Shown here: positions 1-7,653 of the stretch, one piece after another
How the letters are laid out: every line of letters starts with the position of its first letter
How positions within the stretch are numbered: position 1 is the stretch's first letter
Assembly: GCA_007131525.1 (NCBI GenBank)
Contig: SLQK01000291.1
Span: forward strand, 1 to 27,485
Reading direction: 5' to 3'
DNA: 27,485 bases
DNA from: Nitriliruptoraceae bacterium
GTDB taxonomy: Bacteria; Actinomycetota; Nitriliruptoria; Nitriliruptorales; Nitriliruptoraceae
Position numbers and translations under genes: made by a program
The notes under the pieces: model-generated
What the model was told of the DNA's origin: nothing
Seen by the model: the letters and a program-made list of their open reading frames with translations, nothing else
Database searches by the model: none

Positions 1-516
1 CTGCTGTACTGGGTCACGACCAACATCTGGCAGGTCGTCCAGCAGTGGATCATCCTCCGCGAGGTGCAGGCCGAGGCCGACGCGGGCGAGCTGCAGGACA
101 AGCCCGGCGGCGGCAAGGCAGGCAAGCCTGGCAGCGGCAAGGCAGGCAAGGGTGGCGGTGCAGCTGGCAAGGGCGGCGCGACGTCGGGGAAGGGCGGCGC
201 GACATCCGGCACCGCGAAGCCCGGTTCCGGCGCATCGGGCAAGGGCGGCGCCACCTCGGGGCGGAAGCCGCCTCCGAAGGACCCGGCCGACAACGGTCAG
301 GCCGAGCCCGACGATGCGAAGGACGCGGCGGCAGCCGAAGGCGGCCACGACGACGGGACGACCGATGGCCAGGCACCGGCAGCCGGTGGCCCGAACGGGA
401 GCAAGCCGGCCCAGCCTGACGAGCCAGCAGCAGACATGGGCGCAGAACGCCCAACACCGAGCGGCAAGCGCTCATCTCGGGATCATCTGCCTCGCCGCGG
501 GGGCAAGCGGGACTGA
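1..516 (+). CDS. yidC: Membrane protein insertase YidC, C-terminal part (5' end outside window)
   Basis: The frame is open from base 1, so the gene is cut by the window edge. The first residues (LLYWVTTNIWQVVQQWIIL) look like the last transmembrane segment of the YidC/Oxa1 core, which inserts proteins into the plasma membrane with or without SecYEG. A hydrophilic tail of about 145 residues follows, first rich in Gly, Lys, Ala and Ser with GKGGATSG-type repeats, then acidic and Pro-rich, ending in a basic segment (GKRSSRDHLPRRGGKRD). Basic YidC tails are known to contact the ribosome; that role here is inferred. The next gene is jag, 21 bases downstream, the usual partner in the rnpA-yidC-jag-rsmG order. 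The family call rests on only about 20 core residues plus synteny. Confidence 0.85.
   Translation: MLYWVTTNIWQVVQQWIILREVQAEADAGELQDKPGGGKAGKPGSGKAGKGGGAAGKGGATSGKGGATSGTAKPGSGASGKGGATSGRKPPPKDPADNGQAEPDDAKDAAAAEGGHDDGTTDGQAPAAGGPNGSKPAQPDEPAADMGAERPTPSGKRSSRDHLPRRGGKRD
94..258 (+). repeat. Degenerate Gly/Lys-rich repeats inside the yidC tail
   Basis: The DNA repeats short units such as GGCAAGGGCGGCGC and GGCAAGGCAGGCAAG, encoding GKAGKPGSGKAGKGGGAAG and three GKGGATSG-like units. This in-frame low-complexity tract extends the cytoplasmic C-terminus of YidC and could vary in copy number by slippage. Confidence 0.6.
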
Positions 517-537
517 GACGGACACCAGGAGGACGTC

Positions 538-1257
538 ATGGGTCGAACGGTTCACGGGCGGGGCGACACGCTGCAGGAGGCGCTGCAGGCAGCGATACGC
601 GATCTCCTCGATACCGACGAGGTCGAACTCGGACTCACCGGCGACCGGCTCGACAGCTGGTCAGGTGAGGCCCGACTCGTGCTCGACGTCGCGCCGGTCG
701 CTGAGGTCGAGGAGGACGTGGAGCCAGTGGAGGACGTGGAGGACCACCTGGAAGCCACCGGCGAGGATGCGGAGGATGAGCAGGCCCCGCTGATCTCGGC
801 GCAGGACCTCGACGAGGAGGCCGATGCTGCCGCCGACTTCCTCGAGGGTCTCCTTGATGCGATGGACCTGCCCGGCGACCTGCGCATCAAGCTGCACGAG
901 GATCACGCGGAGCTCGAGGTCATCGACATCGGGAGCGGCGCTCTCATCGGGCGTCGCGGGCAGACCTTGGACGCGATCCAGGAGCTCGTGCGGTGCTCCC
1001 TCCAACGCCAGTTCCAGCGGCGTGCACGGGTCAAGGTCGATGCCGAGGGGTACCGGGCGCGCCGCCTGGAGAAGCTCCTCGAGAAGGCAGATGAAGCGAT
1101 CGATGCGGTGCTTGAGAGCGGGGAGGCGGAGCGGCTCGAGCCGATGGATGTCTTCGAGCGGAAGGTGATCCACCAGTTGGTCGCTGAGGTCGATGGCCTG
1201 ACCAGTCGCAGTCAGGGTCGCGAGCCCGCCCGCCGGGTGATCATCGAGCGGGACTAG
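538..1257 (+). CDS. jag: Jag/KhpB-type RNA-binding protein (Jag_N-KH-R3H)
   Basis: The 239-residue protein has the three-part Jag/KhpB (SpoIIIJ-associated) layout. A Jag_N-like domain spans about 1-52. A very acidic linker covers about 55-95. A KH domain lies at about 98-170 with the GxxG loop GRRG at 138-141. An R3H domain occupies about 180-239 with the R-x3-H pair at R208 and H212. The family binds RNA and in firmicutes affects cell division and elongation. The ATG at 538 has a strong Shine-Dalgarno sequence (AGGAGG) five bases upstream. It lies directly after yidC and is probably co-transcribed with it. The acidic linker is long but such linkers vary in the family. Confidence 0.93.
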   Translation: MGRTVHGRGDTLQEALQAAIRDLLDTDEVELGLTGDRLDSWSGEARLVLDVAPVAEVEEDVEPVEDVEDHLEATGEDAEDEQAPLISAQDLDEEADAAADFLEGLLDAMDLPGDLRIKLHEDHAELEVIDIGSGALIGRRGQTLDAIQELVRCSLQRQFQRRARVKVDAEGYRARRLEKLLEKADEAIDAVLESGEAERLEPMDVFERKVIHQLVAEVDGLTSRSQGREPARRVIIERD

Positions 1258-1331
1258 CCCCTCTTCACAGGATCGCGGTGATGCAAGGCATGCCGCTCCC
1301 TGGCTCAGTTGCGCTCCCTGAGACGTGACGC

Positions 1332-1352
1332 GTGCCTCCGTCGAGGAGGCAC
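1332..1352 (+). terminator. Hairpin 75 bases after jag, possible terminator
   Basis: A perfect 8-bp stem (GTGCCTCC / GGAGGCAC) closes a 5-base loop. No T-run follows, as is common for actinobacterial hairpins, so termination is plausible but not shown. Confidence 0.4.
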
Positions 1353-1918
1353 CGATGCCGCGGCCCTGGCGAGGTCGACCAGGGCAGCACCGATCCCATC
1401 TCCGGCACCGCGATCTGCCGCTGGGTGCCCGCGAACGGTCGCACACCGTGGCACAAGCGGTTCCGGAGCCGTTCTCGAGGGGTGACGTCCTCGATCGCGT
1501 CCCATCATCCCCAACGCCCGGCACACGCAGGCCGCCTGACGGCGTCCCCCAGGACGCGCGCAGCGGTAGCGAGGGGAGGCTAGAAAGTATAGGCTTCTCT
1601 TCTGGTCGTGCGCCCCGCAGTACCGCGCGGCGTGAGCGTGGTCGCCGGGGTGTGCTGCGGCCGCGTTCCTGGCCAGTTCAGTGCAGGTGGAGTGCAACGC
1701 CGCGGGAGGCAGTGGGCGAGGAGGGGCCGGCCAGGAGCGGCCCTGTGCCTGTGCTCTGGCACCCGTGATCCCGAGGGACGGAGCGCAGCCTTGCCCCTCT
1801 GCCGCGACCCCGTCTCACCATGGCCTCGAGGCGGCTAGGTCGCGGTGACGACGCTGCACGCATCGCTGCCGGCGGCGTCCTCGTCTGACGAGCGGTCGAC
1901 CGTCTGGGTCCAGGGGGA

Positions 1919-1934
1919 TGTTGCACGTGGAACG
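1919..1934. promoter_or_regulatory. parS: parS-like site 1
   Basis: The core GTTGCACGTGGAAC (1920-1933) differs at one position from a perfect GTTCCACGTGGAAC palindrome and closely resembles the bacterial parS consensus (TGTTTCACGTGAAACA type). It lies 105 bases before the second copy and about 0.8 kb before parA. ParB encoded in this window is the expected binder. Confidence 0.8.
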
Positions 1935-2023
1935 GCGCTGTCGAGTTCGACAGGGCCACAGGGCGGTGAGCCGTGGGCGATGCCTCCCCTGAGGAGCTGG
2001 CGTGACCCGGGCGGCGCCACGGC

Positions 2024-2039
2024 CGTTCCACGTGGAACC
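2024..2039. promoter_or_regulatory. parS: parS-like site 2, perfect palindrome
   Basis: GTTCCACGTGGAAC (2025-2038) is a perfect 14-bp palindrome of the actinobacterial parS type. It sits 48 bases upstream of the rsmG start, so ParB bound here could also affect rsmG-parA-parB transcription; that part is inference. Confidence 0.88.
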
Positions 2040-2074
2040 CTCGCACGGGACGAGCTGCCGCGCTCGTGGTGGAC

Positions 2075-2080
2075 TATCAT
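2075..2080 (+). promoter_or_regulatory. -10 box for a likely leaderless rsmG transcript
   Basis: TATCAT matches the actinobacterial TANNNT -10 motif and is followed after 6 bases by ATG at 2087. That spacing puts the transcription start at or beside the start codon. No convincing -35 or Shine-Dalgarno sequence is visible. Confidence 0.5.
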
Positions 2081-2086
2081 CCGCCG

Positions 2087-2695
2087 ATGGTCTCCGACGA
2101 AGAGCAACGCCGACTCTCCACCTTCGCTGCTGCTGTGCGCGCTTGTCCGCACAACCTGGTGTCGAGGTCAGCGATGGACGAGCTCGAGGAGCGGCACATC
2201 GCTGAGAGCGCCGCGTTGGCTGGACTGCTTCCGATCGGAACCACGCGCCTTCGTCTGATCGACATCGGAAGCGGAGGAGGCTTCCCCGGCGTGGTGATCG
2301 CGATCCTTCGTCCTGATCTGGACGTCACCCTGCTTGATGCAAGGAAGAAGAAGGCCGAGTTCCTCCAGGGCGTCGCTGAGCAGCTGCAACTCGACGTGAC
2401 CGTGCTCCGTGGCCGTGCGGAGGACCTGATCCGACGCGGGCATGAGGGCACCTACGACCTGGCGACGGCGAGAGCCGTGGCACCCATGGCGCGACTGCTT
2501 CCCTGGGCGCTGCCCTTCCTCCGACCCGGCGGGATGCTGTACGCGGTGAAGGGGGAGCGGTGGCAGGAGGAGCTCGATGAAGCCGCCCCTGAGCTGCGAC
2601 GATTCGACGCCCGTGTGGTTGGGACACCCGAGGAGCTCAGATCGGTAGCCCCCGACGCGCCACGGACGGTTATAGTCCGGCGCAGTGAAGCATGA
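2087..2695 (+). CDS. rsmG: 16S rRNA (guanine-N7) methyltransferase RsmG (GidB)
   Basis: The protein transfers methyl from S-adenosylmethionine to N7 of G527 (E. coli numbering) in 16S rRNA; loss of the family enzyme gives low-level streptomycin resistance. From the ATG at 2087 it is 202 residues. The SAM-binding loop DIGSGGGFPGVV lies at 59-70, the acidic strand-2 end (LLDARKKK) at 82-89, and the family motifs GRAEDL and ATARAV at about 109-114 and 126-131. GTG codons at 2066 and 2069 could also start it, but a -10 box six bases before 2087 and the lack of a Shine-Dalgarno sequence favour 2087. It precedes parA as in most actinobacteria. Confidence 0.93.
   Translation: MVSDEEQRRLSTFAAAVRACPHNLVSRSAMDELEERHIAESAALAGLLPIGTTRLRLIDIGSGGGFPGVVIAILRPDLDVTLLDARKKKAEFLQGVAEQLQLDVTVLRGRAEDLIRRGHEGTYDLATARAVAPMARLLPWALPFLRPGGMLYAVKGERWQEELDEAAPELRRFDARVVGTPEELRSVAPDAPRTVIVRRSEA
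2671..2676 (+). promoter_or_regulatory. Possible -10 box for parA inside the rsmG 3' end
   Basis: TATAGT stands out in GC-rich coding sequence and would place a start site about 45 bases before the parA ATG. No clear -35 element is visible. Confidence 0.3.
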
Positions 2696-2728
2696 AGAGC
2701 AGAGAAACATCAACGTACATGGAATGAC

Positions 2729-3643
2729 ATGGAAACTCCATCAGCAAGAGCCACCAGCGGCCCTGTGACCGTCTGCGTGGCGAACCAGAAGGGCGGCGTC
2801 GGGAAGACGACCACGGCGATCTCGCTGGCAGCGAGCCTCGCTGGCCTCGGAGCCCGTGTCCTCCTCATCGATCTTGATCCGCAGGGCAACGCCAGTACGG
2901 GTCTCGGTATCAGGATCGCGGAAGGGGAACCCTCGACCTACGGCGTCCTGGTGGACGGGGACGCCGTGCACCCCGCCCTCCAGGCCACCGAGATCGAAGG
3001 GCTCTCCTTGCTTGCCTCGTCCCTGGATCTGGCAGGGGCGGAGGTCGAGCTCGTCCCCGCCTTCTCGCGCGAACACCGGCTGGAGCGGGCACTGGAGCCG
3101 GTGCGGGACAGCTTCGACGTGGTGTTGGTCGACTGTCCGCCCTCGCTCGGGCTGCTGACGATCAACGCGCTCGTCGCGGCAGATGAGGTCCTGGTACCGA
3201 TCCAGTGCGAGTACTACGCCCTGGAGGGCCTCAGCCAGCTGCTGCGCACCGTCGAGCTGGTGTCGGACAACCTGAACCGGCGGCTCCGGGTGGGTGGCGT
3301 GGTCCTCACCATGTTCGATGCTCGCACGAACCTCTCCCAGCAGGTGGTGGAGGAGGTCCGGGGGTACTTCGGTGACCTGACCTACACCACCGTGATCCCC
3401 CGCAGCGTGCGCCTGTCGGAGGCGCCGAGCTTCGGACAGCCCATCACCCTGTACGACCCCTCGAGTCGTGGTTCCCGTGCCTACCAGCGACTCGCCCGTG
3501 AGGTAGCGCTCCGGCTGGAGCTGCCCCTCGAGCTGCCTGAGGAGTCGCGGGTCGAACGTCTCCTCGGCGACAGCTTCACCGTGCCGACGTCCGCACCTGA
3601 CCTGCGGGCGGACTCCAGCAGCGACCAGGAGACGGGAGCATGA
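2729..3643 (+). CDS. parA: Chromosome-partitioning ATPase ParA (Soj)
   Basis: This 304-residue protein is a deviant Walker-type ATPase that moves origins together with ParB-parS. The N-terminal 12 residues are a short extension. The deviant Walker A motif KGGVGKTT is at 21-28 with the signature lysine K21. Walker A' (LLIDLDPQGN) is at about 45-54 and Walker B (VVLVDCPPSLG) near 130-140. Length and motifs are typical of chromosomal ParA. It follows rsmG by 33 bases and its TGA overlaps the parB ATG by four bases (ATGA), so the two are translationally coupled. The start has only a weak ribosome-binding site; no other start fits better. Confidence 0.96.
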   Translation: METPSARATSGPVTVCVANQKGGVGKTTTAISLAASLAGLGARVLLIDLDPQGNASTGLGIRIAEGEPSTYGVLVDGDAVHPALQATEIEGLSLLASSLDLAGAEVELVPAFSREHRLERALEPVRDSFDVVLVDCPPSLGLLTINALVAADEVLVPIQCEYYALEGLSQLLRTVELVSDNLNRRLRVGGVVLTMFDARTNLSQQVVEEVRGYFGDLTYTTVIPRSVRLSEAPSFGQPITLYDPSSRGSRAYQRLAREVALRLELPLELPEESRVERLLGDSFTVPTSAPDLRADSSSDQETGA

Positions 3644-4743
3644 CACGACGATCCGGGTTGGGGCGCGGCCTGGCGGCGCTGATCCCGCCAGCCACGACGA
3701 GTGCCGATGACGAGGCATCCAGCGACCGGGGGCGCGACACGACGGCCGATGGCCACGGGACCGGTGCTGGAGCCGACACCACCGACACGGTGGCACCGGA
3801 AGGAGACGACCCGGCGGAGCAGGCCCCACGGAGCGAGGACCCACCCCCGCCAGAGCACGATGACGAGGTGCTCACCGCCGCGCTCGAGCCGACGGCGCCG
3901 CCCGGACCGGCCACGTACGCCGAGGTCGATCCCTCGCTGATCACCCCCAACCCGCGGCAACCTCGCGAGGTCTTCGATCCCGACGAACTCGAGGGCTTGT
4001 CGGTGTCGCTCGTCGACGTCGGCATGCTGCAGCCCCTGGTGGTGCGGCCGCTGGCCGACGGCCGCTACGAGCTCGTGGCAGGTGAGCGACGGCTGCGGGC
4101 CGCGCACCTGGCAGGGCTTGCGACGGTGCCGGTCCTGATCCGCCACACCGAGGATGCACACCTGCTGAAGGAGGCGCTGGTGGAGAACATCCACCGCGTC
4201 CAGCTCAACCCGTTGGAGGAGGCGGCGGCCTACCAACAGCTGCTGGAGGAGTTCGGGGTCACGCAGGAGGAGCTCGCGACCCGCCTGGGTCGCTCGCGAC
4301 CGACGGTCAGCAACACGATCCGGCTGCTGCAGCTCCCACCGTCCGTCCAACGACGGGTGGCCGCTGGCGTGCTCAGTGCCGGCCACGCTCGCGCGCTGCT
4401 CGCGATCCCCGACCCCTCCCGGCAATCGACGCTGGCGGAGCGCATCGTGGCCGAGGGCCTTTCGGTGCGGGCCACGGAGGAACTGGTACGCGTCCAGCTC
4501 ATGGGTGAGCCGACACCGCGGAAGCGGTCCCGCCGAACGCCACCTGCCCCGGGTCTACTGGAGCTCCAGGATGACCTGTCCGACGCGTTGCAGGCCCGCG
4601 TCCGGATCACGATGGGGGCCAAGACGGGGCGGCTCGCCGTCGAGTTCGGGTCCGTCGACGACCTCGAGCGGATCGTCGCGGTGATCGCCGACGGTCTCGG
4701 TGCCCGGGGATCATCAGCAGGGACCGAGGTGGAGGTCGACTGA
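3640..4743 (+). CDS. parB: Chromosome-partitioning CTPase/DNA-binding protein ParB (Spo0J)
   Basis: The 367-residue protein starts with the conserved basic tip (RRSGLGRGLAALIP, 3-16), which in the family stimulates the ParA ATPase. A disordered Asp/Glu/Pro-rich insert of about 80 residues follows. The ParB/Srx CTP-binding domain runs from about 93, with PRQPRE at 105-110, GERR at 149-152 and ENIHR at 182-186. A helix-turn-helix for parS recognition spans about 206-230, and a C-terminal dimerisation region covers about 305-365. Two parS-like sites lie 0.7-0.8 kb upstream of parA. The second motif reads ENIHRVQLN where ENIQREDLN is more usual. The gene meets rpiA tail to tail with two bases between. 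Confidence 0.96.
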   Translation: MTRRSGLGRGLAALIPPATTSADDEASSDRGRDTTADGHGTGAGADTTDTVAPEGDDPAEQAPRSEDPPPPEHDDEVLTAALEPTAPPGPATYAEVDPSLITPNPRQPREVFDPDELEGLSVSLVDVGMLQPLVVRPLADGRYELVAGERRLRAAHLAGLATVPVLIRHTEDAHLLKEALVENIHRVQLNPLEEAAAYQQLLEEFGVTQEELATRLGRSRPTVSNTIRLLQLPPSVQRRVAAGVLSAGHARALLAIPDPSRQSTLAERIVAEGLSVRATEELVRVQLMGEPTPRKRSRRTPPAPGLLELQDDLSDALQARVRITMGAKTGRLAVEFGSVDDLERIVAVIADGLGARGSSAGTEVEVD

Positions 4744-4745
4744 GC

Positions 4746-5450
4746 TCAGCGTCCGTCGGGCTCCAGCGACGTCACCCGGCCCCGCTGGTCGGCGAGGAGG
4801 GCCTGGTCGACCAGGTCCACGAACAGCCCGCACTCCACCACCCCCGGGAGCGCGGTGATCCACAGCTCCTCGACGGCTGGATCCTCGATACCACCGGCCA
4901 CGCGGGCATCCAGCAGGTGGTTGCCATTGTCGGTGACGACCACCGGCCCCTCCCCGGCGGTCCGCAGCTCCACCTCGTAGCCACGGTCGCGGAGCCGTCG
5001 GGCCACGGGCGCGGTTGCGAAGGGCACCACCTCGATCGGCAGCGGGAAGCTGTCCCCCAGCCGATCGACGAGCTTGTCACTGGTCGCGATGACGACGAAA
5101 CGGTCGCTCATGGCCGCCACCACCTTCTCGCGGAGGAGGGCACCGCCGCCGCCCTTGGTCGCGGTCAGAGCGTGGTCGAGCTGGTCGGCACCGTCGATCG
5201 CGAGGTCCAGTCGCTCCGTGTCCGACGGCTGCAGCAGCCGGATCCCGAGCTGGCGGCAGCGTGCCTCGGTCGCCTCCGAGGTCGGGACCCCAGCCACGTC
5301 CAGCCCCCGCTCCGCGATCCCTTCCAGCAGGTGCGCCACGGTGGAGCCGGTGCCGAGACCGAGCTGCATGCCCTCCTGGATCAGCGGCAGTGCCGCCAGG
5401 GCAGCCGCTCGCTTGCGCTCGTCGATCGTGAGCGGTCCTGCCGCGGTCAT
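4746..5450 (-). CDS. rpiA: Ribose-5-phosphate isomerase A
   Basis: RpiA interconverts ribose 5-phosphate and ribulose 5-phosphate in the non-oxidative pentose phosphate pathway. The 234-residue length is typical. Family motifs are present: GLGTGST at 31-37 (phosphate binding), DGADQ at 86-90 with the catalytic Asp, and KGGGGALLREK at 99-109. The ATG at 5450 overlaps the stop of the upstream HAD gene by four bases and has a good Shine-Dalgarno sequence (GGGAGGG) a few bases before it, so the HAD gene and rpiA form one transcript. It lies between parB and the aminotransferase, a place where streptomycete and mycobacterial clusters usually lack it. Confidence 0.95.
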   Translation of the reverse strand: MTAAGPLTIDERKRAAALAALPLIQEGMQLGLGTGSTVAHLLEGIAERGLDVAGVPTSEATEARCRQLGIRLLQPSDTERLDLAIDGADQLDHALTATKGGGGALLREKVVAAMSDRFVVIATSDKLVDRLGDSFPLPIEVVPFATAPVARRLRDRGYEVELRTAGEGPVVVTDNGNHLLDARVAGGIEDPAVEELWITALPGVVECGLFVDLVDQALLADQRGRVTSLEPDGR

Positions 5451-6148
5451 GTCGTCCCTCCCCGCCAGGTCGTCAGCAGGGTGGCCAGCTCGCCGAGGCC
5501 CTCCAGCACCAGATCCGGCTCCTCCGCCGCCTCGGGGAGGTCCTGGAGCTGCCCCCAGGGCCCGCGGCGAAGCCAGCAGGTCCGCAGGCCCGCAGCGGCG
5601 GCCGGCAGCACGTCGTTGTCGATCCGGTCACCCACGTAGAGCAGCTCCGTCGGCTCGTCGCTGCCCGCCAGGTCCAGGACACGCTCGAAGAAGGCCGGGT
5701 CCGGCTTGGCGACCCCGAGCTCCTCCGACATCGCCATCGCATCGTGGGGCAGCCCCAGCGCCTCGAGCTGCGCTCGGCGTCGGGCGGGCTGGTTGCCGGC
5801 GATGACGACCGCGAACCCGAGGCCGACCAGCTCCTCGAGGCAGCGGCGCACGTCCGGGTAGAGGTCCTCGTCCCGGAACCCGCCGTAGCGGCGCTCGTGC
5901 TCCGCCTCGAAGCTCGGCCAGTCCAGGTTCGGGGCCAGGTGGGCGAACACCGCCGCCGACGCCTCGCCCTGCACGATCGCCGCCCCGAGCACCGAGGCGA
6001 AGGTCAGCGGGGACACCCCGATCAGGTCGGCCCAGACCGCCCACACCCGGGTCTCGTCGATCAGGACCTCGCCCACGTCGAACACCACCGTCGTGGGCGC
6101 GCGCTCGTCGTGGTCGGGCTGCTCCGTGGGCCCAGCTGCCGGGGTCAC
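5447..6148 (-). CDS. HAD-superfamily (subfamily IA-like) hydrolase
   Basis: The fold is identified by four HAD motifs: motif I FDVGEVLID near the N-terminus, motif II VIAGNQ, motif III lysine in GVAKPDP, and motif IV YVGDRIDND. HAD enzymes use the first Asp of motif I as nucleophile, mostly on phosphate esters. Here the usual second Asp (DxD) is Gly (DVG), a variant seen in YihX/epoxide-hydrolase-like branches, so phosphatase activity is uncertain. The substrate cannot be told; its position directly upstream of rpiA suggests sugar phosphates or phosphoglycolate. The start is uncertain: GTG at 6148 leaves a 43-base gap after the aminotransferase, while GTG at 6253 would add 35 Pro/Ala-rich residues and overlap it. 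Confidence 0.85.
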   Translation of the reverse strand: MTPAAGPTEQPDHDERAPTTVVFDVGEVLIDETRVWAVWADLIGVSPLTFASVLGAAIVQGEASAAVFAHLAPNLDWPSFEAEHERRYGGFRDEDLYPDVRRCLEELVGLGFAVVIAGNQPARRRAQLEALGLPHDAMAMSEELGVAKPDPAFFERVLDLAGSDEPTELLYVGDRIDNDVLPAAAAGLRTCWLRRGPWGQLQDLPEAAEEPDLVLEGLGELATLLTTWRGGTT

Positions 6149-6191
6149 GGCCGGTCCCGAAGGGCCGGTCCTCGCGGGGGTCGTCGCCGCG

Positions 6192-7520
6192 TCACCCGCC
6201 GACGCCCGAGGCTGGCCCGCCGGGTCGTCGGTCGGGGGAGGGTGCGTGGTCACCGAACAGGGCGTGGACCAGTTCCAGTTCGTCGTGGAGCAGCTCCCCG
6301 AGCCTCGAGACCCCCTCGGGGATGCGGGCCACCTCGGGATAGCTGAAGCACAGGCGCATCTGCTCGCCACCCGACCCGTCGGCGTAGAACCCGCGGCCGG
6401 GGACGTAGGCGACGCGTCGGCCGACCGCCTTGGCCAGCAGATCCGAGGTGTCGATGCCGGCCGGCACCGTCAACCAGATGTAGAACGCTCCCGCCGGGAC
6501 GGTCCAGCTCACCCCCGGCGGCATCTCCTGCTCGAGGGAGGCGAGCATGACATCCGCCTTCTCGCGGTAGAGCTCGGTGAACCGCTTGATCTGGTCCCGC
6601 CAGGGCTGGGTCGCCAGCCAGCGTTCCACGATCATCTGCGTGAGGTTCGACGGGCACAGGTCGGCGGCCTCGCGCAGGAGGACGAGCTTGTCCCGGATCG
6701 GTCCGGGGGCGGCGATCCACCCCGTACGAACCCCCGGGGCGAAGGTCTTCGACATCGTGCCGATGTAGACGACGCGGTCGGGGATCATCGACCGCAGGCT
6801 CGGCAGGCAGCGCCCGCCGAAGTCCAGCAGGCCGTAGGGGTTGTCCTCCACCACCAGCAGATCGTGCGCCACCGCGAGCTCGGCCAGCCGTTCGCGGCGG
6901 GGCACCGACAGCGACACCCCAGCCGGGTTCTGGTGGTTGGGGATCGTGTAGACGTACTTCGCCCGGCGTCCTTCGGCGGTGAGCTGGGCCAGGGCCTCCT
7001 CGAGCAGATCGATGTCCATCCCGTCGTCATCCATCGGGACGTGTCGGACCTCGGCGCGGTGGCTCGACATGGCGCCGATGCCTCCCACGTAGGTGGGACC
7101 CTCCGCCAGGACGATGTCACCGTCGTCGAGGAAGCACTTCGCGACGAGCTCGAGCGCCTGCTGACCGCCCACCGTCACGATCAGATCGTCGGCGTGCCCC
7201 GGCACCCCCTCGTGCCGCATCACGTCGAGCAGCAGCTCCCTGAGCTCGGGACGGCCCTGGCCGCCGCCGTACTGCAGCGCCAGGGCGCCCTCGTCGCGGA
7301 TCACCCCGGCGACCACCGCCTCGACGGCCTCCATGTCGAGCGCCGAGGTGGCCGGCATCCCGCCGGCGAAGGACACGACCTCCGGGCGGGAGGCGACGGC
7401 GAACAGCGCACGGATCTCCGATGCGCTCATCCCCGTCACGCGCTGCGCGTACCGGGACAGGTAAGGGTCGGTGTCGAGCCGCACACGGATCTCCAGGTGG
7501 TGCGATGTCGGCGCCGCCAT
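6192..7520 (-). CDS. PLP-dependent class I/II aminotransferase (2-aminoadipate/MocR-domain-like)
   Basis: The 442-residue fold type I enzyme carries GGQQALEL at 118-125 (cofactor phosphate region), YTIPNHQNPAG at 191-201, VVEDNPYG at 223-230 with the pyridine-contacting Asp, and the Schiff-base lysine K258 in TMSKTFAPGVRTGW. This pattern matches LysN/KAT-II-like aminotransferases, which act on aromatic, branched or 2-aminoadipate substrates with 2-oxoglutarate. No N-terminal GntR domain is present, so it is an enzyme and not a MocR regulator. The start is ATG 7520, with a G-rich stretch before it; a GTG a little inside is possible. The last 20 residues are Pro/Gly-rich and probably not structured. 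Confidence 0.92.
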   Translation of the reverse strand: MAAPTSHHLEIRVRLDTDPYLSRYAQRVTGMSASEIRALFAVASRPEVVSFAGGMPATSALDMEAVEAVVAGVIRDEGALALQYGGGQGRPELRELLLDVMRHEGVPGHADDLIVTVGGQQALELVAKCFLDDGDIVLAEGPTYVGGIGAMSSHRAEVRHVPMDDDGMDIDLLEEALAQLTAEGRRAKYVYTIPNHQNPAGVSLSVPRRERLAELAVAHDLLVVEDNPYGLLDFGGRCLPSLRSMIPDRVVYIGTMSKTFAPGVRTGWIAAPGPIRDKLVLLREAADLCPSNLTQMIVERWLATQPWRDQIKRFTELYREKADVMLASLEQEMPPGVSWTVPAGAFYIWLTVPAGIDTSDLLAKAVGRRVAYVPGRGFYADGSGGEQMRLCFSYPEVARIPEGVSRLGELLHDELELVHALFGDHAPSPDRRPGGPASGVGG

Positions 7521-7544
7521 CCCCGGGTCCGGGCAGGGCCGCGC

Positions 7545-7564
7545 CGCTACGATCGAGCGTAGCG
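7545..7564. promoter_or_regulatory. Palindrome with two opposing -10-like boxes in a divergent region
   Basis: Half-sites CGCTACG and CGTAGCG are perfect inverted repeats separated by ATCGAG. Each arm contains a TANNNT box, TACGAT on the plus strand (7548-7553) and TACGCT on the minus strand (7561-7556). The site lies between the divergent aminotransferase and small membrane protein genes, so it may hold both promoters or an operator. Confidence 0.4.
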
Positions 7565-7653
7565 ACCGGGCAGGCGCGAACGGTCGCAGCCGCGCGCGCC
7601 GGCGGTGCAACAGCCCCGGGTGGCCCTGGTGCGGACACAGGTCAGGAGGCGTG

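Larger units (their letters stand above)
1258..2086. other. Gene-free stretch of about 830 bases between jag and rsmG
   Basis: No reading frame here has recognisable protein content; the open frames are Arg/Pro/Ser-rich translations typical of non-coding GC-rich DNA. It holds a hairpin after jag (1332-1352), an AT-rich island around 1581-1603 in otherwise very GC-rich DNA, two parS-like palindromes (1920-1933 and 2025-2038) and a -10 box just before rsmG. I saw no cluster of DnaA boxes, so I do not call it an origin. In many relatives jag and rsmG are nearly adjacent, so the length is unusual. Confidence 0.6.

Noticed and set aside
1325..1768. Open frame of 147 codons in the jag-rsmG gap
   Set aside because: Arg/Pro/Ser-rich translation without a ribosome-binding site or family resemblance; typical chance frame in GC-rich DNA.
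2127..2155. TTGTCCGCA resembling an actinobacterial DnaA box
   Set aside because: Single imperfect copy inside the rsmG coding sequence, no cluster nearby, so no origin is called.
4741..4749. Terminator between parB and rpiA
   Set aside because: Only two bases separate the stop codons and no hairpin is visible there.
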